Made by a program: the position numbers and the translations under genes. Positions 30,496-40,149 of a stretch of 64,000 nt of DNA are shown in pieces. The notes below the pieces were generated by a model. That model made no database searches. It saw nothing but the letters and a program-made list of their open reading frames with translations, and was not told where the DNA came from. Every line of letters starts with the position of its first letter. Within the stretch, counting starts at the first letter, position 1. The DNA lies in assembly GCF_900476215.1 (NCBI RefSeq), contig NZ_LS483446.1, positions 558,001-622,000 of the forward strand. Reading direction: 5' to 3'. The stretch is from Helicobacter mustelae (GTDB lineage: Bacteria > Campylobacterota > Campylobacteria > Campylobacterales > Helicobacteraceae).

Positions 30496-31537
30496 AATCC
30501 CAATTCTCACCCAAAGCCATGCCTATGATGTGTATATTGGAGCGCTGCAAGATCTCTCTTTTGCCAAAAAATATAGCAAGATTCTTATTTTGAGCAATGA
30601 AAAGGTCGCACCCCTTTATTTGGAGCGTATCAAGGCTCATCTGCCTGCTTCCATCCCGCTTGCAAGTTTGATTTTGCCAGATGGGGAGATGCACAAGAAT
30701 TTTAAGACGGTGCAAAAAATCATTGATTTTGCATCCAAGCAGCGCTTGGATCGCAAGTCTTTGATGATCGCTCTTGGTGGGGGCGTGATCAGTGATATCA
30801 CCGGTTTTGTGAGTGGAATTTATCAGCGCGGGGTGGATTTTGTCAATGTTCCTACCACGCTGCTTGCCCAGGTGGATGCCTCTGTGGGTGGCAAAACAGG
30901 GATTAATACAAGTTTTGGCAAGAATCTTGTAGGGCTTTTTCACCAGCCAGTAGGGGTTTTTGTCTATCCAGAATTTTTATCCACGCTGCCTCCTAGGGAA
31001 TTTGCCTCTGGGATTGCAGAGATGATAAAAATTGGCGTGTGTTTTGATCGGGGTTATTTTGCTTTTTTGGAGAATTATGATCTCACAGATCCCAAGATCC
31101 TCTCCCAGGCCATTGCCAGGGCCATCGCGCTCAAAGCAGATGTGGTAGCAAAAGATGAAAAAGAGCAGGGTATTCGCGCGGGGCTAAATTATGGGCATAC
31201 CTTTGGGCATGTCATTGAGCTTGAGACGGGTTATCAAAAATACCTACATGGAGAGGCGGTGGCAATGGGGATGCAGATGGCAAATGTGCTGGCCTATGAG
31301 CTAGGGTGGCTGAGTCTAAATGAATGCGCGCGTATTTCTAGCGTGCTAGAAAAATATCATTTGCTACTCAAATATCAGGTGCGAGATTTGGAGGCTTTTT
31401 ATCAAAAATTTTTCTTGGATAAAAAAACCACTCAGGATGTTTTGCATTTTGTTTTGCCTCGTGGGATTGGCGCGATGGAGATTTGCAAAAATATTTCCAA
31501 AGAGCAATTATTCAAGGTTTTAGGGGTATTTTCTTGA
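30485..31537 (+). CDS. aroB: 3-dehydroquinate synthase
   Basis: It catalyses the second step of the shikimate pathway, converting DAHP to 3-dehydroquinate with NAD and a divalent metal. The 350-residue protein carries the NAD-binding GGGVISDITGFVSG, the signature VPTTLLAQVDASVGGKTGIN and the metal ligand segment LNYGHTFGHVIE. The start overlaps the preceding gene by 11 bp; an adjacent ATG at 30482 is equally possible. The long N-terminal extension in the same frame is antisense-type filler and is rejected. Confidence 0.95.
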   Translation: MNVKIPILTQSHAYDVYIGALQDLSFAKKYSKILILSNEKVAPLYLERIKAHLPASIPLASLILPDGEMHKNFKTVQKIIDFASKQRLDRKSLMIALGGGVISDITGFVSGIYQRGVDFVNVPTTLLAQVDASVGGKTGINTSFGKNLVGLFHQPVGVFVYPEFLSTLPPREFASGIAEMIKIGVCFDRGYFAFLENYDLTDPKILSQAIARAIALKADVVAKDEKEQGIRAGLNYGHTFGHVIELETGYQKYLHGEAVAMGMQMANVLAYELGWLSLNECARISSVLEKYHLLLKYQVRDLEAFYQKFFLDKKTTQDVLHFVLPRGIGAMEICKNISKEQLFKVLGVFS

Positions 31538-33114
31538 GAGTTTTTTTGTGGATTTTTGTTTTTGTGGGTGTTTTGTTTTCTGATTCCCTTGCTGAGTCTT
31601 TGGAGGAGTTGAAAAATAAGCTTGAGATACTGGATAAAAGCATGCAGTGGAAGGATAATATCTGGGTCAAAAAATATGCCAATTTTGAGAATTATACTAA
31701 GGTTGCCAAGCAGGTGCAGGATCTCAAAAAAGAGCTCAAAAAGCAAAAGACTCTACCTAAAACTTCTCATAATCTCTTTCGTGTCTATCAGCTAGAAAAT
31801 CAGATTGATACGCTGCAAAGGCAGATGGTTTTGCTGCATGTTTATAAGGAGGATCCCTTTGCAGATCTCATCCAAAAGCCAAGTATTGGCGAGGCTCCCT
31901 TTGTGGCTAATCCCATTGCCATCATCGGGGCATTTAGCTTCATCAAAAAACTAGAAGATCAAAAAAAATCCCTCTACAAAAGGAAGCAGAGTTTGCAGCA
32001 GACGCTAATAGCCCTCAATGAAAGGCTGAAAATCCTGCAGGAGATGCATCAAATCGATGCCAAGGCCTATGCGCAGGATTTTTATCAGACCCAGACCAAG
32101 CTTTTGGAGCTGCGATCTGCTGAGGAGATTTTGGAGACGACCACAGACATTTACACCAAAGAAAGCGATGAGATCAAAAATCGCATTTCCCTGCAGATTA
32201 AAGCTCAGATCTTCAAACTCATTTACATTGCCATTGGGATTTTGATTAGCATTGGCTTTGCCTTTGTGCTTAAAATCATCACACGAAAATATATTCATGA
32301 CAATGAGCGCGCCTATGTGACCTCAAAAATCATCAATTTTTTCAACATTACCATCATTATCTTCATCTTGCTTTTTGCCTATCTAGAAAATGTGACCTAT
32401 CTTGTCACGGTATTAGGATTTGCATCTGCGGGTTTGGCCATTGCCATGAAGGATCTTTTTATGAGTATTTTGGGTTGGTTTGTCATTGTTGTTGGAGGCA
32501 GTGTGCATGTGGGGGATCGCATCCGTGTGACCAAGGATGGCAGCACCTATGTGGGGGATGTTTTGGATATTTCTCTGCTTCGCATTACTATCTATGAGGA
32601 TGTCACCCTCACGACATTTTTGGAGAATCGCAGGGCTGGGCGCATTATTTTTATCCCCAATAATTATATTTTTACTACCATGTTTTCTAATTATACTCAT
32701 GGAGGCATGAAGACTGTATGGGATGGGGTGGATTTTACTATTACTTTTGACAGCAATATTCCCAGGGCTTGTGCTATTGCTAGTGAAGTGGCCACGAAAT
32801 ATGCCAGGGGTTATACCGAGGCTACTCGCAGGCAGCTTGCTAAAATGCGCGATAAATATTCCCTGCGCAATTCCAATGTCGAACCAAAAACCTTCAGCCT
32901 GCTTGAAAATAATGGGGTGAGAATTTCTGTGTGGTATCAGACCAATGCCTATGCCACTTTGAGCCTGCGCAGTACGATCTCCATGGAGATTATTGAGCGT
33001 CTTCTCAAAGAGCCAGACATCAAAATCTCATATTCCACAACAAAGCTTATCAAAGATGGCACGGATGGCTTTGGAAACAAAAGTGCTGCACAATTTCCTA
33101 TCGAGGCAAGTTAA
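31534..33114 (+). CDS. MscS-family mechanosensitive channel protein
   Basis: An inner-membrane channel or related protein that relieves osmotic pressure. The 526-residue protein has a cleavable or anchoring N-terminal helix (residues 1-20), a coiled-coil-rich periplasmic part (about 25-220), and two spans near 225-285. The MscS core follows, with the pore-lining helix region GFASAGLAIAMKDL and a beta domain with VHVGDRIRV. The TTG start overlaps the aroB stop as TTGA and has aggggt upstream; it is preferred because longer starts fall inside aroB. Confidence 0.88.
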   Translation: MRVFLWIFVFVGVLFSDSLAESLEELKNKLEILDKSMQWKDNIWVKKYANFENYTKVAKQVQDLKKELKKQKTLPKTSHNLFRVYQLENQIDTLQRQMVLLHVYKEDPFADLIQKPSIGEAPFVANPIAIIGAFSFIKKLEDQKKSLYKRKQSLQQTLIALNERLKILQEMHQIDAKAYAQDFYQTQTKLLELRSAEEILETTTDIYTKESDEIKNRISLQIKAQIFKLIYIAIGILISIGFAFVLKIITRKYIHDNERAYVTSKIINFFNITIIIFILLFAYLENVTYLVTVLGFASAGLAIAMKDLFMSILGWFVIVVGGSVHVGDRIRVTKDGSTYVGDVLDISLLRITIYEDVTLTTFLENRRAGRIIFIPNNYIFTTMFSNYTHGGMKTVWDGVDFTITFDSNIPRACAIASEVATKYARGYTEATRRQLAKMRDKYSLRNSNVEPKTFSLLENNGVRISVWYQTNAYATLSLRSTISMEIIERLLKEPDIKISYSTTKLIKDGTDGFGNKSAAQFPIEAS

Positions 33115-34356
33115 ATGAAAGTATTTTTTAAAACCTTTGGTTGTAGGACCAATCTTTTTGACACACAGGTGATGCGACAAAATCTTAAGGATTTTGTGGT
33201 TTGTGAAAATGAAGAAGAGGCAGACATCATCGTGGTAAATTCCTGTACCGTCACCAATGGCGCGGATGCGGGTGTACGCAGCTATGTCAACAAAATGAAC
33301 CGCAGTGGAAAAAAAATCTATTTTACAGGTTGTGGGGCAAAAACCCAGGGCAAAAATCTCTTTGACAAAAATCTTGTTTTTGGGAGTTTTGGCCATACAC
33401 ACAAAGAAAAAATTAATGATTTTTTGCTTGCAAAAGGGCGCTTTTTTTATGAGGAGAGAAGTGATGCCAGTCATATTGACACGACGCTAGTTAGCGAGTT
33501 TGTGGGGAAGGTGCGTGCATTTATCAAGATCCAAGAGGGCTGTGATTTTGCTTGCAGCTATTGCATCATTCCTAGTGTGCGAGGGATTTCGCGTAGTTAT
33601 CCTCAAGCAAGGGTCTTGGAGCAGATAGGGATTCTTGCAGATCATGGGGTGAGCGAGGTGGTGCTCACGGGTACGAATGTGGGAAGTTATGGCAAGGATT
33701 TTGGTAGCAATATTGCAAAACTAATCCATGAAATTTCCAAAATCAAAGGGATTTTGCGCATTCGCATAGGCAGCCTAGAGCCAAGCCAGATTGATGAGGA
33801 ATTTTTAGAGCTTTTGGAGGGGGATTTTTTGGAAAGGCATCTGCATATCGCCCTGCAGCATAGTAGCGACAGGATGCTAGAGATTATGAATCGTCACAAT
33901 CGCGTTGCAAGCGATCGCGCGCTTTTAGAAAAGATCGCAGACAGGGGTTTTGCCATCGGCACGGATTTCATCGTTGGGCATCCAGGAGAGAGTGTACAGG
34001 TATGGGAAGAGGCGCTAGAAAATCTCACACAGCTTCCGCTCACCCACATCCATCCCTTCATTTATTCCATCCGCGATAACACCCCTTCTGCAAAAATGAA
34101 AAACACCATTCGCGGTGATGTTGCAAAAGAGCGCCTGCACATCATCAATGCGCTTGTGGCAGAGAAGAATTTTTCTTTTCGCCAGAAAATGTCTCCTTTG
34201 CGCGTGCTAGTAGAAAGCGGGAAAGATGGCCTCTATAGCGGTTTGGATCAATTTTTTAATCGTATTAGCATTAAGTCAGCCAAAGATTTGAAAAATTGTT
34301 GGGTGGATGTGGAGGATTATGGGATTGAAAAAAGAGGGAATTATGCAGAAATCTAA
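33115..34356 (+). CDS. mtaB: tRNA methylthiotransferase, MtaB/MiaB family
   Basis: A radical-SAM enzyme that adds a methylthio group to a modified adenosine in tRNA, probably ms2t6A at position 37. The 413-residue protein has the N-terminal cluster domain with cysteines in TFGCRTN, VNSCTVTNGAD and TGCGAKT, the radical-SAM motif CDFACSYC and a short C-terminal TRAM-like part. It starts directly after the MscS stop and overlaps the next gene by 14 bp. Confidence 0.92.
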   Translation: MKVFFKTFGCRTNLFDTQVMRQNLKDFVVCENEEEADIIVVNSCTVTNGADAGVRSYVNKMNRSGKKIYFTGCGAKTQGKNLFDKNLVFGSFGHTHKEKINDFLLAKGRFFYEERSDASHIDTTLVSEFVGKVRAFIKIQEGCDFACSYCIIPSVRGISRSYPQARVLEQIGILADHGVSEVVLTGTNVGSYGKDFGSNIAKLIHEISKIKGILRIRIGSLEPSQIDEEFLELLEGDFLERHLHIALQHSSDRMLEIMNRHNRVASDRALLEKIADRGFAIGTDFIVGHPGESVQVWEEALENLTQLPLTHIHPFIYSIRDNTPSAKMKNTIRGDVAKERLHIINALVAEKNFSFRQKMSPLRVLVESGKDGLYSGLDQFFNRISIKSAKDLKNCWVDVEDYGIEKRGNYAEI

Positions 34357-35929
34357 AAAAAGCCTATACATTGGCATCATTGGGTTAGTCATAGTGATTT
34401 TGCTCTCTATGATTTTGCTGATGCGCGAGCATGGGACTTTGGTAAGTGCGCGAGATTTTCAGTATTTCATGCAATCTCCCAATGCTCCAAAGAATGCCCA
34501 GATTGATTCTAAATATCTGTATTTCCAGCTAGACCAAAAAACCTATCGCGTTCATAAAGATGGTATTAGCCCACAGGCCCTACAAAGTCTCAAAATCACA
34601 GATAAAACTAGCGATGATACTTATTTTTTGTTTTTTGCATTCTATGGATTGCTGTTTGTGTTTGGGATTTTTATCCTAAAAAACAAAGGCCCCAAACAGA
34701 CAAGCAATATCATAGAAAAAAGCCAGGAGGTGCAAAGTAGCATTACATCCATGGAATCAAGCGTAAGATTTAGTGATGTGGCAGGCATTGCAGCAGCAAA
34801 GGAGGAGCTATTAGACATTGTGGATTTTCTCAAATCCCCGCAAAAATATCAAAGATTTTGCATTTCCATGCCTAGGGGAGTGCTTTTGGTGGGACCCCCA
34901 GGAGTGGGGAAAACCTTGATCGCCAAAGCGATGGCAGGGGAGGCGGGCGTGCCATTTTTTTATCAAAGTAGTGCAAGTTTTGTGCAGATTTACACAGGAA
35001 TGGGAGCCAAGCGCGTGCGCGAGTTATTTTCTGTGGCCCAGAAAAATGCCCCTGCAATTATTTTCATCGATGAGATCGATGCGCTGGGAAAGGCACGCGG
35101 GGGTAATCGCAGCGATGAGAGGGAGGCCACTCTCAATGAATTGTTGATGCAGATGGATGGTTTTAGCGAAAATGCAGGGGTGATTGTCATTGGTGCGACT
35201 AATAAGGTCGAGGTGTTAGATGAGGCGCTATTAAGAAGTGGGAGATTTGATCGCAAGGTATTTTTGGAATTACCCAACTTGGAGGATAGAAAAGAGATTT
35301 TAAAAGTGCATCTGCGCAAGAAACATTATGATTTTGATCTTTTGGAAGTGGCGCGGCTTTGCGTGGGATTTAGTGGCGCTGCACTTGGCGTGCTCATCAA
35401 TGAAGCAGGGATTGTTGCGCTAAAAGATGAGCGGGATATCATCACAAAAGAAGATATTTTGGCGGTCAAAGATAAGGTATTTTCGGGCAAAAAAATGCAG
35501 ACGCATCTGGATTTGGAGCAGCGCGAGATTATAGGGATCTATCAGAGCACCAAGGCTCTGAGTGCCCTTTTGCTGGGGCTAGAATATGAAAAATTTTCTC
35601 TAGTTGGGGATTTTTTCATCCTTAGTGATGGCAAATTTTTATCTGCGGGGTATTTGGAGAAGAAAGTGAAATTCTATCTTAGCGGCGCGCTGGGAGTGAT
35701 GATCCTCAAGGGGGAGCGCTACAGCCTTGGTGCCCAAGATATGCAGCTGGCACAAAACACCATTGAAGAGGCCAAAAAATATCAAATAGATATCGATCTC
35801 AAAGAGGTGCAGCAGGAATTTTTGGAAGTTTTGCAAAAAAATCAAGCAAAAATCTCACAGATCCAAGCAAAGCTGCTAGATTTGGAGGTGCTAAGCTTTG
35901 AAGATGTGCGCGCGATTGTGGAATCTTAA
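34343..35929 (+). CDS. FtsH-like membrane AAA ATPase without the protease motif
   Basis: The 528-residue protein has one N-terminal membrane span (about 10-30), a second near 95-115, and a complete AAA module: Walker A GPPGVGKT (184-191), Walker [12 protein letters not shown] and the arginine-finger segment [10 protein letters not shown]. In FtsH the peptidase domain follows with HEAGH; here the aligned segment reads [14 protein letters not shown] (Q401-K404), so zinc binding is not possible. It is probably an ATP-driven unfoldase or membrane-protein chaperone rather than a protease. The ATG at 34343 follows agaggga and overlaps mtaB. True FtsH should be encoded elsewhere. Confidence 0.88.
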   Translation: MQKSKKSLYIGIIGLVIVILLSMILLMREHGTLVSARDFQYFMQSPNAPKNAQIDSKYLYFQLDQKTYRVHKDGISPQALQSLKITDKTSDDTYFLFFAFYGLLFVFGIFILKNKGPKQTSNIIEKSQEVQSSITSMESSVRFSDVAGIAAAKEELLDIVDFLKSPQKYQRFCISMPRGVLLVGPPGVGKTLIAKAMAGEAGVPFFYQSSASFVQIYTGMGAKRVRELFSVAQKNAPAIIFIDEIDALGKARGGNRSDEREATLNELLMQMDGFSENAGVIVIGATNKVEVLDEALLRSGRFDRKVFLELPNLEDRKEILKVHLRKKHYDFDLLEVARLCVGFSGAALGVLINEAGIVALKDERDIITKEDILAVKDKVFSGKKMQTHLDLEQREIIGIYQSTKALSALLLGLEYEKFSLVGDFFILSDGKFLSAGYLEKKVKFYLSGALGVMILKGERYSLGAQDMQLAQNTIEEAKKYQIDIDLKEVQQEFLEVLQKNQAKISQIQAKLLDLEVLSFEDVRAIVES

Positions 35930-36003
35930 TGTTTTTTAGTGATTTTTATTTGTTTGGCGAGGAGGGTTTTTTTGGAGTGGGAGGATTTTTGGAGAGGAGA
36001 TGA
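35929..36003 (+). pseudogene. Truncated duplicate of the start of the BioV-like gene
   Basis: An ATG overlapping the FtsH-like stop (TAATG) begins a 24-codon frame, [16 protein letters not shown] and a few more residues, ending in TGA. Its first 27 bases match those at 36105-36131 with few differences. The overlap with the preceding stop is what an operon start looks like, so this may be the original start of the BioV-like gene, displaced by a local duplication. Confidence 0.45.
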
Positions 36004-36104
36004 GGGTGGCTTATGTGGCAGATTTTGTGGGTGGAATGTGAGGATCTGATGCCTTTGGGTGATTGGTTAGGTGAAGATTTGCCAGGTTAGCGAGGGGAGC
36101 GTTG

Positions 36105-36575
36105 ATGTTTTTTGGTGATTTTTGTTTGGGATGGGATTTTTTGGGAGGGCAGGGGGAGTTTTGTTTTTTGGATCTTGGATGCTATGATGTCGCGGGGCTT
36201 GGTTATGGAGCGTGGGAGGCCTTTTGTTTTGCACGCGCGCAAATGCAAAAAAAGCGCCGCATTCAAAAATTAATCCTCCTCTCTCCTTGGTTAGAACCTC
36301 TAGCATCCAGCAATCTTGCTCGCATCCTAGCCCTTTATGCAAAAAGCAAATTCTCTCCCTATCTGCTCCAAAATCCCACCACCCCGCACCCTCATGTTTG
36401 GAATCTGGAGGCATTGTTAGAGCTTGTGGTTTATGGAGTGAGTATTGAGGTGTATGTCGGCGGAAAAAATGAGATTATGGATGCTGATGGGGTTTGTGAG
36501 CTTTTCTCTCGGGTTGGGGTGGTGTATTATCTCAAGGATTTTGGCTATTTGCTGCAGGATTTTTGCTTTGTATAA
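36105..36575 (+). CDS. Small alpha/beta-hydrolase-like protein, BioV-like, nucleophile apparently replaced
   Basis: The 156-residue product resembles, by my reading, the short pimeloyl-ACP methyl ester esterase BioV of Campylobacterota: a strand-turn at YDVAGLGYGAWEA, then IQKLILLSPWLEP, and a C-terminal IEVYVGGKNEIMDA ... VVYYLKDFGYLL. In esterases the elbow is GxSxG and the last motif carries a catalytic histidine. Here they read GLGYG and FGYLL, so both residues appear lost. The ATG has aggggag 5-12 bases upstream. A near-copy of its first 27 bases begins at 35929. It may be inactive or do something else. Confidence 0.6.
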   Translation: MFFGDFCLGWDFLGGQGEFCFLDLGCYDVAGLGYGAWEAFCFARAQMQKKRRIQKLILLSPWLEPLASSNLARILALYAKSKFSPYLLQNPTTPHPHVWNLEALLELVVYGVSIEVYVGGKNEIMDADGVCELFSRVGVVYYLKDFGYLLQDFCFV

Positions 36576-36847
36576 GCGTTTTTAGCCCAGAGATTGTTTG
36601 CAAGCAGGTGTAGGGTTTTGACTTTTTTTCCCAGGGCTTTGGTTGGGGTGTTTTGATTTGCCTAGGCTTTAATTGAGCTTTTGCATTCTCTTTGCCTTGG
36701 GTTTCTCTCCCGGACTTTTTAGCTGATGGTGCAGGATGTTGGATTGGAATGCGTGGCTCCAAAGCTTCTATTCTCAGATTCGCGGGGCTGATGGGGTGAT
36801 AATATCGCTTAGTGATAGAGATTCCAAAGCTTTGGCGCAGGCTTTTA
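36576..36847. other. Intergenic region, no gene seen
   Basis: T- and G-rich sequence downstream of the BioV-like gene. Minus-strand frames here are low-complexity and lack starts. Together with the possible small gene at 36848-36952 it fills the gap to 37040. Confidence 0.4.
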
Positions 36848-36952
36848 TCACGTATTAGAAGGGGTGGCTAATATATAGAGCATGTAGATGATTAAGCACC
36901 AGCCAGCAAGTGCGAGCAGATAAAGAATCCTAGATAAAATTTTATTTTTCAT
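36848..36952 (-). CDS. Possible 34-residue membrane peptide
   Basis: A short frame starting MKNKILSRILYLLALAGW with a basic N-terminus, one hydrophobic span and a short polar tail ending in TPSNT. The pattern is that of a small single-span membrane protein, but the ribosome binding site is weak. It would be divergent from the 37040 gene. I do not recognise it. Confidence 0.3.
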   Translation of the reverse strand: MKNKILSRILYLLALAGWCLIIYMLYILATPSNT

Positions 36953-37039
36953 TTTTTTGATGACACTTTTTTGGGCATTATAAAATCTTTTGGTATTCTC
37001 TGTCAAGACGCATTCCTGATAGATTTAAAAGGAGTTTTC

Positions 37040-37399
37040 ATGATTTGGTTTTCTTTATTGTGGTTTGTGATTTGGAGATTTTTTGTCGTGTGCATCCCGG
37101 CTTGCATCTTTTGTGCGTGGGCTTGTTTTTATCTCATTGAGGATGCATTATTGGCAACGATTTGTGCGATATGTATTTGCATCGTAGTGGTGGCAGTATG
37201 GGTGAGCGTGATCATCGTGCCCTATTTGAAGGATTTGCTCCAAGAGAGCAGGGACATGGTGGTAGAAAGCACGCAGCAGAAGGTCTTTGGATTTTCTGGT
37301 TTTTTATTTTGGCTTGTGTGGGGAGTGGTGAAATCTGTAGGGAAGGGGATCTGTGGGCTATTTTCCAAAATTCTTGGCAGAAGATCCAAGCGACCTTAG
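37040..37399 (+). CDS. Small integral membrane protein of unknown function
   Basis: The 119-residue protein has two strong N-terminal spans (residues 1-28 and 31-58), a helical amphipathic middle (LKDLLQESRDMVVEST), a third possible span (about 84-100) and a basic tail (GRRSKRP). The middle has the look of a short coiled coil. The ATG at 37040 is chosen because aaaggag lies 6 bases upstream; a longer frame from 36971 lacks one. It stands alone. I do not recognise the family. Confidence 0.65.
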   Translation: MIWFSLLWFVIWRFFVVCIPACIFCAWACFYLIEDALLATICAICICIVVVAVWVSVIIVPYLKDLLQESRDMVVESTQQKVFGFSGFLFWLVWGVVKSVGKGICGLFSKILGRRSKRP

Positions 37400-37739
37400 A
37401 GAATTTTGGCGCTAGGGATGCATCAAAGCCTTGGCCAAGTCAGTGAGGAATTGTTCGAGATTTTTTGGGATTTTTATGAGTCTGGTTGAGACAAGATTGT
37501 ATACAGGTATCCAAAAAATCTGCCACGTTATAAAAGGGAATGATGCAAGCGATAAGTTTTTCCATATAAAAAAATCCTCAATAAAGCCTTGATTATAGCA
37601 TAGATTATAGTTTATTAGAAATCCTAAAGGAGATTTGTCGAGGGTAGAAATCCATATGTTTGATGGATAAAACTTTCTAAAACTTCTCAATTTTTTGGTA
37701 TTTTTAACACTTTAAGATCGAATGTTATAAGGAGTGATA
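37400..37739. other. Intergenic region before the phase-variable remnant
   Basis: No credible gene. A minus-strand frame at 37412-37690 starts with TTG, has no ribosome binding site and no recognisable motif. The sequence is AT-rich. Confidence 0.4.
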
Positions 37740-38031
37740 ATGCTAGCTTTTGATTTTGTTTCTACGGGGGGGGGGATAAAGATTTTTTAGCTACAAGCCT
37801 AATAAAAATTCTAAAATTTACAAACTACAAAATAATCTTCAAAAATCTATCTTTTACTTCGTTTTTATTGTTCTATCCGCTGGCTTTTTTCAGGAGATGC
37901 AAAAAAGAGATCTTGCAATGAGCATAAGATTTTTCTATGGAATATTGTCGCATGTGTATACAAAAGCATTGGAATCATTGAGAATCTATCGGGAGAAAAA
38001 TATTTTTATCCCTTTAGAAGAAAATTTTTGA
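37740..38031 (+). pseudogene. Phase-variable or decayed gene with a G10 tract behind a strong start
   Basis: An ATG at 37740 has a good site (aaggag) six bases upstream. After MLAFDFVST the tract G10 (37766-37775) leads to a stop at 37790. With one more G the frame would run on, GGGDKDFLATSLIKILK and onwards, to 37921. There its TGA overlaps an ATG (ATGA) that begins a 37-residue frame MSIRFFYGILSHVYTK to 38031. The strong start signals show this was, or can be, translated. I do not recognise either product. It sits directly upstream of the restriction-modification genes. Confidence 0.5.
37766..37775. repeat. G10 homopolymer
   Basis: Ten G nine codons after a well-signalled start codon, in a length at which the frame is closed. 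A typical position for slipped-strand phase variation. Confidence 0.85.
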
Positions 38032-38196
38032 GAGGGGAAGAGCGGAAATAAACCCTCTTCTAGAAAATAGAAAATCTTATTTTTCATCTCTTATGAAAAG
38101 ATAAGAGGAGGAAAGGATTCCATTGCACAAATCATTAAAAAAGAAAGAAAAAACAAGTAAGGGCTTGGTTTTGTCTTTATGGAGAAAAGGAAAAAA

Positions 38197-40149
38197 ATGG
38201 CAAGAGATGAGGTAAAAACAGATTCTTGGGTGAGGGGTTTATTAGAGGTTGCAAATATACCCTTTACAGAGCAGGGAGGGGGGATTAAGGAACTAGATGA
38301 AGCGTTTAAAACCGCTTCAAAATCCCTGAGTGGTAACGCAGGCTATCCAGACTTTTGTGCAGTGGTAAAAGACTTTGTATTTGTGTTTGAAGACAAGGCG
38401 GATGTAAGCAAACATTGCAAATTGGATCCAGAAGGCTGCATTGATTTAGAAAATGCAGATTCTGTTAAAAATTATGCCGCTAATGGTGCGATTCATTATG
38501 GTAAACACTTAGCCAAACATACAAATTACAAAAAGATTATCGCCATCGCGGTAAGCGGCAATGAGAAACGTCATAAGATCACGCCTTATTTCATTGATGA
38601 AAAGGGCTTTGTGACCAAAGATTTAGAAGACTTAGAAGACTTTATTGTTTTTAATGAAGAGAATATTGAAGAATACTACACTAAAGAGATTTTAAAAGAA
38701 CAAACTAGCCAAGAGAAAACAACAGAGCAACTTTTAAAAGATGCGAGTGATCTGCATGAAGATCTACGCAACTATGGCAATTTGCGCGATACTGAAAAGC
38801 CTATCGTGGTTTCTGGCATTTTGCTTGCCCTAGAAGAGATAAGGTTTAAAAACTTTGATTTAGAGAGATTGAATGCAGATGGACAAAAAAGCGATGGGGC
38901 AAAAATCTATGGAGCAATAGTAGATAATCTAAAACGCGCAAATGTTGGCCCTGATGTGAAAAAAGATAAATTATTAAGTCAATTTTCCATCATAAAAGAC
39001 GCACCAAAAATCAATGAAGTGAATAGCACTTTGGGCAAAACTCCGCTAAAACATTATGCAGAATTTCTTTATAAGCGCATCTATCAAAATATCAAATACA
39101 CGCAAACAAGCGAAGATATTTTAGGCAGGTTTTATGGCGAATTTATGAGCTATAGCGGCGGCGATGGGCAGACTCTGGGTATCGTGCTTACACCTAAACA
39201 CATTTGCGAGCTTTTTTGCGATTTAGCAAAGCTAAAACCTGATGATAGAGTTTTTGATCCATGTTGTGGGACAGCTGGATTTCTAATTGCTGCTATGCAC
39301 AATATGCTTTTACAAGTTACAAATGACACACAAAAGCAAGAAATCAAAGAAAATCAACTTTTTGGCATAGAAGAAAGGGCTGATATGTTTTCTATCGCAA
39401 CGACAAATATGATTTTACGTGGTGATGGTAAAAGTAACCTTGATAATAAAGATTTTTTAAAGCAAAATCCTCCAGATTTGCAAAAAGACAAAGCTGCAAC
39501 GGTCGGAATGATGAATCCGCCCTATTCTCAGGGTAGCAAAGCAAACCCAGCCCTTTATGAAATCGCCTTTAGCGAGCATTTGTGTGATTCTATCCTAAAG
39601 GGTGGCAGGGTAATCGTCATCGTTCCGCAAAGTGCAATGACAGGCAAAAGCAAAGAAGAAAAGGCAATCAAAGCAAATATCCTAAAAAAGCACACGCTAG
39701 AGGGTGTCATCACGCTCAATAAAAATACTTTTTATGGTATCGGCACAAATCCTTGTATCGCGATATTCAAGGCTGGCATCCCCCACCAAAAAGATAAGAT
39801 TTGCAAATTTATCAATTTTGAAAACGATGGCTTTGTAGTGCAAAAGCACAAAGGCTTGGTAGAGACTATCCACGCAAAAGACAAAAAGGCGCATTTGCTC
39901 AAAGTCTGGCGTGATGAGAAGGAAGCAGAATCGAAATTTTGTGTAAAAACCACGATAGAAGCCGAAGATGAATGGCTGCATAGCTTTTATTATTTCAATG
40001 ATGAGATTCCACAATATGAGGACTTTGATAAGACAATGGCAGATTATCTGACTTTTGAATTTAATATGATAACGCACGGGCGGGGCTATCTCTTTGGCTT
40101 AGAAGAGGAAAAGGCAGATGAAGCTCATAAGGGGCTTGAGAATGAATGA
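38197..40149 (+). CDS. BcgI-like restriction-modification protein: endonuclease fused to N6-adenine methyltransferase
   Basis: The 650-residue protein has two parts. The N-terminal 170 residues carry a PD-(D/E)xK nuclease pattern: P51-D52 in GYPDFCAVV, then E65-D66-K67 in FVFEDKAD. The rest is a HsdM-like gamma-class methyltransferase with the SAM-binding motif DPCCGTAGF and the catalytic NPPY (GMMNPPYSQG). With the separate specificity gene that follows, this is the BcgI arrangement (type IIB), in which one polypeptide cuts and methylates. The start at 38197 has aaaagg upstream; an ATG at 38179 would add six residues. Base composition is lower in GC than its neighbours, which fits transfer. 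Confidence 0.85.
   Translation: MARDEVKTDSWVRGLLEVANIPFTEQGGGIKELDEAFKTASKSLSGNAGYPDFCAVVKDFVFVFEDKADVSKHCKLDPEGCIDLENADSVKNYAANGAIHYGKHLAKHTNYKKIIAIAVSGNEKRHKITPYFIDEKGFVTKDLEDLEDFIVFNEENIEEYYTKEILKEQTSQEKTTEQLLKDASDLHEDLRNYGNLRDTEKPIVVSGILLALEEIRFKNFDLERLNADGQKSDGAKIYGAIVDNLKRANVGPDVKKDKLLSQFSIIKDAPKINEVNSTLGKTPLKHYAEFLYKRIYQNIKYTQTSEDILGRFYGEFMSYSGGDGQTLGIVLTPKHICELFCDLAKLKPDDRVFDPCCGTAGFLIAAMHNMLLQVTNDTQKQEIKENQLFGIEERADMFSIATTNMILRGDGKSNLDNKDFLKQNPPDLQKDKAATVGMMNPPYSQGSKANPALYEIAFSEHLCDSILKGGRVIVIVPQSAMTGKSKEEKAIKANILKKHTLEGVITLNKNTFYGIGTNPCIAIFKAGIPHQKDKICKFINFENDGFVVQKHKGLVETIHAKDKKAHLLKVWRDEKEAESKFCVKTTIEAEDEWLHSFYYFNDEIPQYEDFDKTMADYLTFEFNMITHGRGYLFGLEEEKADEAHKGLENE

Noticed and set aside
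37412-37690. Minus-strand 92-residue frame
   Set aside because: TTG start without a ribosome binding site and no similarity that I can recognise.
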